A DNA stretch of 64,000 nt, taken from Rhizopus sp. PT2906. Its lineage: Eukaryota; Mucoromycota; Mucoromycetes; Mucorales; Rhizopodaceae. Shown here one piece after another: positions 22,100 to 32,791 of the stretch (its first letter is position 1; each line of letters opens with the position of its first letter). The position numbers and the translations under genes are program-made. A model generated the notes under the pieces. The model was given only the letters and a program-made list of their open reading frames with translations, was not told where the DNA came from and ran no database searches. The stretch lies in assembly GCA_025529335.1 (NCBI GenBank), contig JAMYHX010000081.1:52029-116028 (forward strand), written 5' to 3'.

Positions 22100-23459
22100 T
22101 TAAAACTGAAATTCGCGCGATGCATACTTTTCTGCAGCCTCTTGAGCCTCGCGAGTTGCCTTTTCTTTTTGATCTCCGGACCAGTTGTGCTCTTCAGCAA
22201 GTTTGACTACTTCAGCAGCAGCTAATGCAGCCACACTCTGCTTGATGAATGCATGCGACATGGGTTCGCCTTGACGAGCTTGATGACGAGCATATGCTTT
22301 GACAGCTTCGAATGCAGCTGCACCAGCAATCAGTTGGTGAGAGAGATGAGCCTTTCGACCTTCATTGTAGACCTCATTATGAGCTCGAGAAGCTGTAATG
22401 TATTAGCCAATCAAAATAAACTTTTATGCTTCTTAGTAATCTTTACCGTCTTCATAGGATGGATAGGGGCTACCACCATATTGGTTATCAGGTTGGCCAT
22501 AACCGTAGGATTGTCCGCTAGGAGGAGGATAATAAGGATAGTTTTGGCCTTGTTGCTGCTGAGGGTACTGTGGATAGCCGGGTGATTGTTGTTGTTGAGG
22601 ATACTGAGGATAGCCTTGTTGTTGTTGTTGTTGTTGGGGATAATCAGGTGGAGGGTAATAAGGAACTTGGCCATCACCATGTTGAGGTTCGCCTACAGGG
22701 ACAATAGTCCACTTTTGGTTATGATTATCGGAATCTTTGCGCTTATACAAAATGATACGAGTGCCTTCCTTGTTTCCACCACCCTATGAAAAGCGTGTTA
22801 GCAGGAAGAGCGGACCTTGGCGTTGTCACGTGTACCCTAATATCCATCACCAAACGAGGGTCAGCCAAGCAGTAAACAAAGCCATCACGGTAACCAAATC
22901 GTTGGTTATGTGACCTGTGATAAATAAACATTGAATACAGCATGTTTATGATACTACGCTATTCCTACATTGTCATCTTTCTAGAATATTGTACAATTGC
23001 TGTATCCGACTTGAGGTCGCCTCCACGGACGTCCATAACTTAAAGTATCAAGTAAGCATCAAGCCCGTGCGTTATCACGTCATTCTTACCTAAACCGGAT
23101 CGTTTATTGATCAAAAAGCCATCTTCGGCGCGCCAAAGCTATTGTAGCGGAAAAACGGTTAGTATATACTATTTTTATTTCATGCCAAGCAAAGGCCTAG
23201 TTTACCTGGTTATCGTTATCATCACCTGCTTTCTAGACATAATGTAAGAATCTATACGTGTAAAAGCCCGTATGTTCTTACCTGTGGCCAGATGATAATG
23301 TTGGAGTCATCCTATTATTATAATGGGTAAATATATGCATTTTCTTGTCGTGTATGAGTATTCATCTCTTACGGTCGTTTCACCCATGTAGACATCCATG
23401 ACTTGTCCATTTGCTTGAGACTTTATAAAGAAGTATTGACCGTCAGGGAATCCGTGCAT
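22100..23459 (-). CDS. ricin-B-type lectin domain fused to DUF3759/CipC-like domain
   Basis: Eight exons joined in phase. The N-terminal part (MHGFPDGQYFFIKSQ... to NQKWTIVP) is a ricin-type beta-trefoil with repeated NxQ-(L/R/K)W/F motifs (NDNQLWRAEDG, SHNQRFGYRDG, NHNQKW) that usually bind sugars. A linker of Gln, Pro, Tyr and Gly follows. The C-terminus (KAHLSHQLIAGAAAFEAV ... SHAFIKQSVAALAAAEVV) matches the DUF3759/CipC family, first seen as antibiotic- or stress-responsive fungal proteins. There is no signal peptide. One exon is only 27 nt. The stop is TAA at 22100-22102. Confidence 0.88.
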
Positions 23460-23516
23460 TGTTTGTTAAGTTTGTGAGAAAGAAGTGTGAACAAATGGAC
23501 CTTTATTCCGTTTATT

Positions 23517-23525
23517 CTTTTATAT
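23517..23525 (-). promoter_or_regulatory. TATA box of the lectin gene
   Basis: The minus strand reads GCATATAAAAG about 60 bp upstream of the lectin ATG. Confidence 0.5.
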
Positions 23526-24655
23526 GCATTCTGTGTTTGGATGCAGTGTTTGAAATTGAATTTCAACTTGTATTCTATTGGATAGTTGATATTAAAAATA
23601 AACAGCTGCAATTAATTGATGAAAGGGCATAAACTGTCAGCTGTGATTTGAGTTTTTCATCTAGCCACTAAGAGCCATACATTTGTATAAATATACATGT
23701 AGCGTGTATGCAGTCATAACTTCGTATATACATATACAACACAGCCCCAGTTAATAGGTTACTCCTCACAAAAAAGACTCCTAAGCCTAAAAAATATACA
23801 CGCTTTAGTTGATTATCAGTCTTTTCTTTATTTTTAAAAGACAAAGTTTAATACATAAAATGAGCTTGATATTTTTTATAGAAAAGAAGAGACTCGTATA
23901 ATGTGGTCAACACTTATAAACAGCATATAGCTGATTTAATAATCATTTGCTTTATATTCCATTCTTTTACTTCATTCGTTGTCTGAAATTATCTTTTTTT
24001 ATCAGTGTGCGAATAAAATGTATGCTGGAAAATACCAAAATCCTGCCCCAGACATCCTAACCAACTGCTCACGAAGGCCCATTTCGTTCACTGTCTAAAT
24101 ATACGTGCTCACCTCCAAATACCGCACCCTCTGTCCTTCCTTTTAAACTACTACCTACTTGTAAACTGCGTCCCTTCTCTCATGCTTTTTCCTAGTTCTC
24201 TCGTTGGCCACTTATATACACCACCCTTTATGAACTTGATGACCTATGCCCCGAACAAGATATGCCGCATACACCACCTGACTTAAGACAAAGGTTTCTT
24301 TATTAGCCTCTCACTTCTCAATATCTTTTGACCTAATCCTTTTTTGTTCCCTTCTTATTCGATTTTCTTCGCTTTTCTTCTTCCTTTTTTCCCTTTAATC
24401 TCTAAATGGCTTTTTAGATGCTATATATTTTGTTGATATGGCCCAGACAGGACGAAATTCTATCGTTTCAATGCGCCCATTGTGGTCTTTTATTTTCTTT
24501 GTTTAATTGTATGCTGAATAACAAAGAAAGGTCGTTTCCATAGAAAGAAATCAAAGTCACAATTAAGCGATCTATGTTATGTTCATGTTCAAGTTTGCAC
24601 AGTCAAAACTTCCCTTTTATCTCCTTTTTACTCACTTTCTCTCTGTTTCTATTCA
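23526..24655. other. divergent intergenic region
   Basis: About 1.1 kb between the lectin gene (-) and the RING gene (+). It holds TATA-like and CT-rich stretches expected of two promoters, and no open frame with recognisable content. Confidence 0.5.
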
Positions 24656-26052
24656 ATGACCTACATTTGTACAATATGTATTTCCGATCTTAATTCTAAT
24701 GTGCCTGTAGCTGTATCTTGTGGTCACTTATTTCACAGGACTTGGTAATGGAATACACTCATTCTTGTATTTTATTAAACAACTTACTGTGAGTAGTATT
24801 GAAACATGGATGTCAAGTCATTCTACTGGCGGATCACGTCGTAACGCATCTAGCTGTCCTTTATGTAAAAAGTCCATTTCCAAAAAGGATATCTCTGGTC
24901 CACTATTCTTTTCAACTAATGAAAGTGTTGAACCCGAACCGCCAACGTCTGTGCAGGATAAATTGAAAATTGAAGAACTAGAAGAAAGTAAAAAGCAGCT
25001 ATTGAACCATCTTAATGAAATGGCCCATAGCTTGGTTTTAACGAATGAAAAGCTATCCCAAGCACAAACAGAGATAAGACAACAGGAGACTGTAAAGGAA
25101 AAATATCAATCGACTGTAAGATATCTTAAGCAATTGAAGAGGTATGTCTCATTTTTAAAATGTGCGTAGTCGGCCTTTGGCTTATTTGTGTCCTTAATAG
25201 AGTTGCTGATATCGATGACTATCTATCTCAACCTACAACACAAGCCTATCTTGGCACACTTTCTAGATTACCTCGACCTGAATTGGTTGTTGCTATTGGT
25301 GGATTGAAAGCAAGATGTGTACAGCTGGCAAAGTAAGTGAATGGCTAGTGTTTGTTTCTGATCTAACGTTCCCTGTTTAGCGAAAGAGATATTGCCGTAA
25401 AAAAAGTAGATAGATTCAAAAGAAAAGAAGAAGAGTTGACAGAAAAAGTAAAGGCACTATCAAAGAAGTTGGCAAGACTAAAGGCTAAAAACAAGAACAT
25501 CAATAAACCATATGATACAAGCGATCTTTTAAGACATGATGAACCTTCTACTTCCCGAGACGTAATTGTGCTAGACTCTGATGATAATAATGGCGGTACT
25601 GACGATGATAATGAAAATAAGCTGTATGTGTTTAGAGTGATGTTTATTATTTAATCTAATCTTTTTTCTCCTAGTATAATAGAAAGTAGTAGCAGTCGAC
25701 CTATGTTTAGTACACCAATAGATGAGTAAGTTATTATCTTGTTTTAGTCCAGTTGTAATTGACCTATTTATATATAGAGAGCTATATTCATCTTCGGATG
25801 ACAGCGATGGAGATAACCTATTATATACTGTTGCAGACAACGCAAGAAGGTACATGCCTGTGATTATGCTCTTTAGTTAATGCTTACTGTTTCTTTTTCA
25901 GAATTCATGGAGCAGCAAGAATAATGGATAATAGCGATGATGACGAGGATGATGACAACCAAGAAGTCGATAGTCCCAGACTTGGACAGAAACGACCAAC
26001 ACATCATAACAACGACATGAACAAGAGAATAAGAACGGAAAGTGTCTTGTAA
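24656..26052 (+). CDS. TRAIP-like RING-finger E3 ubiquitin ligase
   Basis: Seven exons (24656-24744, 24794-25141, 25201-25332, 25381-25623, 25675-25725, 25778-25849, 25902-26052) give 361 aa. The RING finger occupies residues 1-58: CTIC, SCGHLFH, then a cysteine rebuilt across the first splice junction (RTCSIETW), and CPLC. A coiled coil follows (residues ~90-145), a conserved YLGTLSRLPRPELVVA block, and a second helix. The tail is acidic, rich in Ser, Asp and Asn, ending in a basic patch. N-terminal RING plus coiled coil resembles TRAIP/NOPO ligases, which act on stalled replication; the assignment is tentative. Confidence 0.8.
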
Positions 26053-26324
26053 ATGAAAAAGTATATCATGAACTATAGGAAATTCCTTCTCAACTAGAAC
26101 AAAAAGTGCATTTACAATATTCTCAAAAGTATATACATTTGTATACCTTAGTCACACCATCCTCTCCATTAAGAGCTTCTGTAAATAAATTACGCCCATT
26201 TTACCCATATCAGTAGGTTTAACATACACCCTGTTGAATAAGTTTACATGAAATGATCAACCCTATGCAAGGTAACTACATGAAAAGAAATAAAATAATA
26301 TAGATTAGAAACAAAATGTATTTA

Positions 26325-28352
26325 TTACAATCGTCTAATCTTTCTTTCTATCTCAAAGATGAGTGCTCTCCATAGCTTCATCACGAATACTAATGCATCT
26401 TCTTCTAGAGCCTACGTATAAGGATGGTCAATATATCTTTCATTATATGGTATTCTCTTTATATGTACCCCTTCTAGTTCGCTCACAAGCTCATCAGGTC
26501 CTTTCTTTTCTCTTATGAACTTGAGAACAAAATTCACCAGGTCTTCTTCTTCCATTCCCAATATCTCATATATCTTTTTAGATACAAATGGACGCAACTT
26601 TTGCTCGATAAGAGGCTAATATCGCAAGTTAGATGGCATGATTTGAAAATAATATCACTCACCTCATCCAATTCTTCCCACCTAACCCGATAGTTCCATA
26701 GTTCATTCTGTGAGCTAGGTATAGAATCAATTAGCTTCTTGAGTCTTGCTGTTCTTTCTTCAACTGTCATTTCTTCATCATCAGAGTACTGTCGGTTGTC
26801 TATATCACTATAGTCTAAAGGTACAAGCACACGGCGTTTCTTCTTGCTTTCTTCTTCTTCTTCCTCATCAACACCACCCAGCGTGTTTCGTTTAATTGAA
26901 ATGTTAAAGTTAAGTTTTGTGGTTTTCACTGCAATTTTTCCATCTTCTCCTTCTCTGTTCAATATTTTGCTTTCCTTTCTTATACGTTCTTCTTCTTCCT
27001 GACGGCGTTTCTCTTCTTCTATTTCCTGTTGTTCTCTTCGTCTATCCTCTTCATCGCGTTCATGCTCTCTTCTACGAACATTTTCTCGCATCTTTCTCCA
27101 TCGAGATCTGAAGAACGGTCAGTAATGAGTAGAGAATAATCTGCTGCTCTTACCTATCTGAATAATATGGCTCTTCTCCTTTTTCCATCTCAACTTCGTC
27201 ATCCCAATTAGCCAATCGCTCTAGCCAATAAGCTCTGTCTTTAACCAACCTTTCTTCTTCCTCTTTCTCTCTCTTCATATCCTTTTCATAATCACGAAGT
27301 TGAGCATTCTGCCTATTCTCGAACCGTTTCTCTCTGTGACGATAGGCGTTTTCGACATCACGTTCATGTTTCTCTCTTCGTCTTCTTTCAATTTCTTCAT
27401 CCGTCATCGCCAATTCTTTTTCATCCACAGAACCTTTGACAAAGTCTCTTCTTCTCTCAGTTGAGCTTCTACGTCTTCTTTCTGTACGTTTATCTTGGTC
27501 CTTTTGAGCGGCGCGTTCTTTAAACATGGCCAAGTCCCTTGCGAGAGAATCCTGTTCGTTATTTTGTGTCGTTTCTGCTGAATGTCCTTCTGTTGTTAAT
27601 TGCTCTGATGATAACGTGGCTGTATCTCCTTCAGCAGGTGATAATCCCTTTGATATAGCTGTAACGTACTTCAAGACTGTACGATATTTTTCAAGATCGA
27701 TTTCTTTGTCTTGCTCCTCTGTCGTTTGCTTGGACGAATGCTGATAGTTTTCCAAATAACTTCGTACATTGTCGTCTGCTTTTACAATCAATTTCTTTTC
27801 GATCTGACTGCCGTCGGTTGCTTTCAAGGTGACGCCATCGGTTTTTTCGCCTCCAATGACTCTTAGTGCACATAAAGAACTATCAGGATCTTCATAGGTT
27901 GCGAATCCAAAACCTTTAGGATTTCCTGAGGCGTCCTTGGCACGTTTCCAGTGCTTTAATGTACCACAGGTCTATTATTATTACAACAATTAAGTTTTTA
28001 ATGAAAACATTTTAGTTTTTTTTTTTTACTTGTAATATCTTTTCTATCCATTCATCACTAATGCCTGGAGCAATGGCTCCTACAAAGAGAGTATTTAACT
28101 TGTCTGCGCTTTCAGGTGCTGTTGTTTGAGTAGGCGGTGGTCGATAAACCAGATTGTACTGTCCTCCATAGGCGGGTGGTCGAATAGGGGCGGGATATCG
28201 TGGAGGAATGGGTGGTTGTCCGAATGCTCCTATTGCTGGTGGAGGAGGACGATAGCCTATATATATATATATATATATAAAGAAAGAGATCAGTTATGCA
28301 TCTAGAGTTAACCGTTTAGTTTACCATATTGATTAGGTCTATAAGGATCCAT
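26325..28352 (-). CDS. RBM25-like splicing factor (RRM + RE-rich + PWI)
   Basis: Six exons. A Pro-rich N-terminus (YRPPPPAIGAFGQPP) precedes an RRM with RNP2 LFVGAI and RNP1 KGFGFATY. A long Arg/Glu/Lys/Asp-rich region of alternating charge follows. The C-terminus is a PWI domain: EQKLRPFVSKKIYEILG, then LEEDALVFVMKLWRALIFE, assembled by removing an intron of about 55 bp after ELEG. This order matches RBM25 of animals and its fungal homologues, associated with U1 snRNP and alternative splicing. Without the last splice the frame would end in a non-conserved tail, so the final exon is supported by homology. A (TA)n tract lies in the first intron. Confidence 0.9.
28258..28279. repeat. (TA)n microsatellite in an RBM25-like intron
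   Basis: About 22 bp of alternating TA lies near the acceptor of the first intron. Confidence 0.8.
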
Positions 28353-28474
28353 TAGAATAAACAAGAAGGAAACAAAAGGAATAGATCTCACTCTAGGCAC
28401 ACACCTTAATATTCCCCCCTCATTTTCCTAAATCAGGCTCAGACAAGCCACAGACTTTTTTATTTCATTCTACT

Positions 28475-29532
28475 ATGGTTCTTCAAATAGAAAGCTTTCC
28501 TGACGTGGTCATTGAGCACTTGGCCTATAACCTTGATCCCAAAGACATTGACCAACTTTCATATACCTCCAAAACTCTTTATAAAATATTTCATAACAAT
28601 AACTTATGGAAAAGGTAAAAAAAGAAGCAAAAAGAAAGCAATAAAGACTAAACCTACAATAGTAAAGCAGTACATGACTTTGGTGACCTCTTTGAAATCT
28701 ATACTATATTCAGTACAGCAGCCACTGGTCTATCTTTAGACCCTGCACTAACCAAAAAATTTCAACATGAGCCCTCCGACTGGCGATCATATTACCTCGA
28801 AAAGAACCAACAAAGCGAACAGGACGATTCAGCACTGATAGACCAAGCAGATCAGGAATATGCCAGCGCACAAGCTCACTTGAAAAGCTTTCAGGAAAAT
28901 GGAGATATGAGCATTTTAGCTCTAGTTGCATCGAAAATGATGTGGATCTTGGACGTATTCCCAGCCCATGGAGGATGCTATTATATACTCGGTTTCATTC
29001 TCTTTGTTCTCAACAAGCTGGAAGAGGCAATGATTTTGTTACAGATGGGACGTGCTGTTGATCCTACATTTGAGCCATTTGATGGTAAAAAAAAAGCAAA
29101 CTTGTTAACATTATTAGAGTCGAGTGATTTATCTTGCTGTTCTCTGTAATAGAACTAGAGGAAGAAATCGAACGCATTGTAAATGGATACAAGGGTGAAG
29201 AAGAATTACTGACTGAAGATAATCAATTATCAGAGGCATTGAAGCAAGCTTTATTGGAAATATTCAACAAATTTGATAAAGATCAAGATGGCGCGCTTAA
29301 TTCTAAAGAATTAGATCAATTTATTTTCACAACCAATGGAACACATCCACCACCTGCGTTCTTGCGTCAAATAGGCTTGAGATTTGGAGCAAACGCAAAA
29401 GGATGGTTGACAAGAGAAGGATTTTTAGCATTTTATTTAGAACAAACTCTTGATGATCCTTCAGAAACTAGAAATGATTTAGGTGTTCATGGATACGATC
29501 CTCAATCATTAAGGCAAAAGATGGAAGAATAA
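28475..29532 (+). CDS. F-box and EF-hand protein
   Basis: Exons 28475-28614, 28663-29084 and 29153-29532 give 313 aa. The N-terminus (SFPDVVIEHLAYNLDPKDIDQLS ... LYKIFHNNNLWK) has the shape of an F-box, the adaptor motif that links substrates to SCF ubiquitin ligases. A middle helical region with SILALVASKMMWILDVFPAH follows. Near residue 215 a canonical EF-hand loop (DKDQDGALNSKE) is present, with a second degenerate one after it. The combination suggests a calcium-responsive adaptor, but this is inference. The family is unnamed as far as I can tell. Confidence 0.75.
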
Positions 29533-30262
29533 ATATTGGTCATAAGAGACAATTTCCTGTTAGAGTCTATAAATTGATTCGAACGGTATTCTGTCATGTA
29601 GACATCTTTTTTTTTTTTTTTTTTTTTTGAGATAAGCTAGGACGTACACTTGGATTAAACTGGTCTTTATCATGCTTCTTGAGACCCAAAAGACCGACTA
29701 GAGTGTTTATGACTATGATCTATAGAACAATGTCAAAAAATGTAAACAGAACTTAATGAGCTGATATGAGACAGTAATCCATCACAAAACGATTGTGATG
29801 TAGCATGATTAATGCTCTCTGGAAGGATATCCGTTTTTACCAGTTGGATTGTTAACTGTCATGGTCAGCTTTATGCTTTCGATATGCAGATATTGCTTAT
29901 GGGTCACTTGTTCAACAAAGGATACGACAATCAGAGATATGACTTACAGGAACCTCTTCTTACTTCTGTGCGTGTTTGGCATGAAAGGAAGAACTGTTCT
30001 TCATTTCTTATTGACAATTGATAGATTGTATATAATGTGTTGTCAAATTCATGCCTTTTTCTTGATTGTTACTCTTTTAATTAGAATGAAAGCAAGTGCG
30101 TACAGTGATCTTCATTGCTCGGAAGTTTATTTTATGCCCTTGACCTACTCAAGATAAGCAGATTATAAAGACAATAGAAAAAGACGGGCCTCATGATGTA
30201 GTATGTTGTTGCTTTTATATATTATACAGATTTATGAAGTATTTTTTTGTTTTGTTTTGTAT
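29533..30262. other. intergenic between two 3' ends
   Basis: About 730 bp with a 22-base T run near 29608-29629. Overlapping open frames at 29812-30157 show no recognisable family. Confidence 0.5.
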
Positions 30263-31578
30263 TCAATATTGACGCCACCTGCGATCACATTCCCTAACGT
30301 AGTAAGCATTGACTCCTTGCATCCATAGGCTATTTATGATTTCGGGGACGGTTATTCTAAGCTCGGGATCCGGGTGAAGCATAGAATATAGCAACTTTTG
30401 AGGCTCCTTGGGCATTTCGCTGAAACCAATAAACCTTTTATCTTCAAAAGCACGAAGATACAGACGGTATTCAGAATCCTTCCTCTCTGCCGAATTGAAG
30501 GGAACACCAGAGTAATGCATAGTAAAGAAGACGATACCAGCAGACCATACATCAGCGATGGTACCCCAGTAAGTAAGATCCGTAAAGACTTCGGGAGCAA
30601 TATAGGGCGTTGTACCAACAATACCAGATGATTTGCGATCATTCGTTTCAGTTTCTGACCTAAAGACATGACAAGAACCAAAGTCGGCGATTTTAAGAAT
30701 GCTGTTTTGGAGCAACAAGTTCTCGGGCTTGAGATCACGATGAGCGACACCAGAATCATGAAGATATTTGAGACCAGACATGAGTTGCTTGAAGTAGGCA
30801 TATATCTCTTCGGGCTGGAGTTCACGCTTACAGATCAGAGTACTTAGGTCACCTTGTTCGCACTATAGATGAAATGAAATGAGTTTGTATGTTTGGGCTT
30901 ATCGGAAAATATATTTACATATTCCATGATGAGTCCAAACTTATTATGATTATCATCCATCTTGACGAAATCGATAGTGTGCAAAACATGTTTATGATGC
31001 AGAGTGTACGTAACAGCAAACTCATTGACCAAGGCTTTCATGTAGTGAATTCTGTTGACCCTCTTTTTACATTTCCTAAAGACTTTAACAGCCAAGGATT
31101 GATGATTAGGTGTCTTTCGAAGCAAATAGACATGAGAGGATACACCTTCACCAAGGCCTCTTCCGACAACCCCATAACTGCTTAAGCAGACAGCACGATC
31201 TGCAAAGGGTTGATAAGGACCATTATCCGTAGGAACAGGAGGCTCCGAGTTGAAAGATGGCCAATGGAATTTACTGACAAGACCTTTAACCAAAGACCAG
31301 ATCGAAAAGCGGCGTTTGGGTGGATATTCTCCGGTAGGCTTGGCCTTTGGGTTAGAGTCGGAGGATTTAGCGGTTACTTCACTATCATCATTGGAGTCAT
31401 CATAAGATGTGCGACCAGTTGAATGAGATGGAGTAGGAACATTATCATCGTAGTAGTCTTCATCAGAAGTATGATGACTTGTATTCATTGACAACGGAGT
31501 TTGATTTAAAGTGATTGGGTGATTGGCAGCTCTGGAAGATCCTTGAGCGAGCAAGCGTTGAGGCACATTGACGAGCAT
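30263..31578 (-). CDS. Ser/Thr kinase of the fungal NPR/HAL group
   Basis: Two exons (30919-31578, 30263-30862) give 419 aa. The first 125 residues are Ser/Asp-rich and disordered. The kinase domain has GRGLGEGVSSHVYLL, the ATP lysine in LAVKVFRK, AHRDLKPENLLL, IADFGSCHVF and TTPYIAPEVF. The inserts and the phrase GTIADVWSAGIVFFTMHYSGVPF fit the fungal Hal4/Sat4-Npr1 group, which controls stability of potassium and amino-acid transporters at the plasma membrane. The start could be the internal Met at residue 31. Confidence 0.87.
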
Positions 31579-31750
31579 TGATTGATGTTGTAGATGTTTG
31601 CAAGAAAGAAAAGAGAGAATTGAGAAAAACGCGATACGCTAGGGCCATTTTATATTGCTTTTTATTTTTAGCGAGCTCTGATGTTCCTTTTGAGCGAGCT
31701 GGTCAAATATCCAACAAGCATTTTGAATTTTTTTTTTTTTCTTAAGATAA

Positions 31751-32607
31751 ATGGAAGCGCCTATCAAACACTATAATCGATCCGAGTATATAGAAACAGT
31801 AAATAAATAAAAAGAAACATATTGTCATATGATTTATTATCTCATATTCACTCTAGGACACAGGCAATAAAGTGAGTAGAAAATCAGTCATCTGTGGTAG
31901 TCAGAATATTATCCTCGGTGGAAAAGTAATGGCAGATTGTTGTCAAGAAGATTCAAATGACTAAACTATACAATAATCTAGACCATCATTCAAACAGATT
32001 GTGTCATTCGTGGAGATCTTCGACGAGCAGGCGGAGGACATGCTGTGGTTATTGCCATCGGTAGATATTGTTTACTCTCTTCCAAGTCCATTATTAGACC
32101 ACCTTACAAGACATACAAAGGGTACTGCTACTACTACTACCAGAGAAAGTATATCTCTATGATATCTAATGTCTTTTTTTTTTGGTAGAATATTTAGTTA
32201 TTATCCAATGAAAATTGGTGATCATGTCACTATTGGTGAAGGAAGCATTGTTGAAGCAGCTACGATAGGATCTCATGTCACTATTGGAAAGAATTGTATC
32301 ATTGTAATAGACAGTTGACAAGTGATGATGAACAACCCAATTGACACTATTTTAAATAGGGCCGATTTGCGATCATTAAAGACTGCTGCTGTATCTTGGA
32401 TAACACGATTATTGCACCCAATACGGTAGTACCTTCATTTAGTGTCTATGGTGGATCACCAGGTAAAGAAGAATACTTAAATGTATATTAAAAAAACAAA
32501 CAAACAATAAAATAGGAAAATATCAGGATGAATTACCAGAATGTACTCAGGAACTCTATGAGAACAAGACCAAAGATTATTATGCAAAGTTTACTCCCAG
32601 AGATTAA
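31751..32607 (+). CDS. DCTN5: dynactin subunit 5 (p25)
   Basis: Six exons (31751-31798, 31857-31925, 31982-32121, then three more to 32607). The protein is a left-handed beta-helix of hexapeptide repeats that caps the pointed end of dynactin and helps load dynein cargo. Conserved signatures are YIET at the N-terminus, NKVSRKSVICGSQNIIL, TIIQTDCVIRGDLRRAGG, SKSIIRPPYKTYKG, then KIGDHVTIGEGSIVEAA. The end reads LPECTQELYENKTKDYYAKF. The acceptor at 31981 is fixed by keeping TIIQTDCVIRGD intact. Confidence 0.93.
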
Positions 32608-32791
32608 GAAAATAATGACCATAATAACAATACCCTTAATATCCCCCCTCCTTTTATATGCTTACAACAATGTAATTACCAAAAATAACATTAAAACGAA
32701 GAAAATATTACGGACAGTTTCAATATGTTGAAATCAAAATCGTTGATCACTTTATCTTTTGAAGTTCTTTTTCATTGTCTTTTTAACTATT

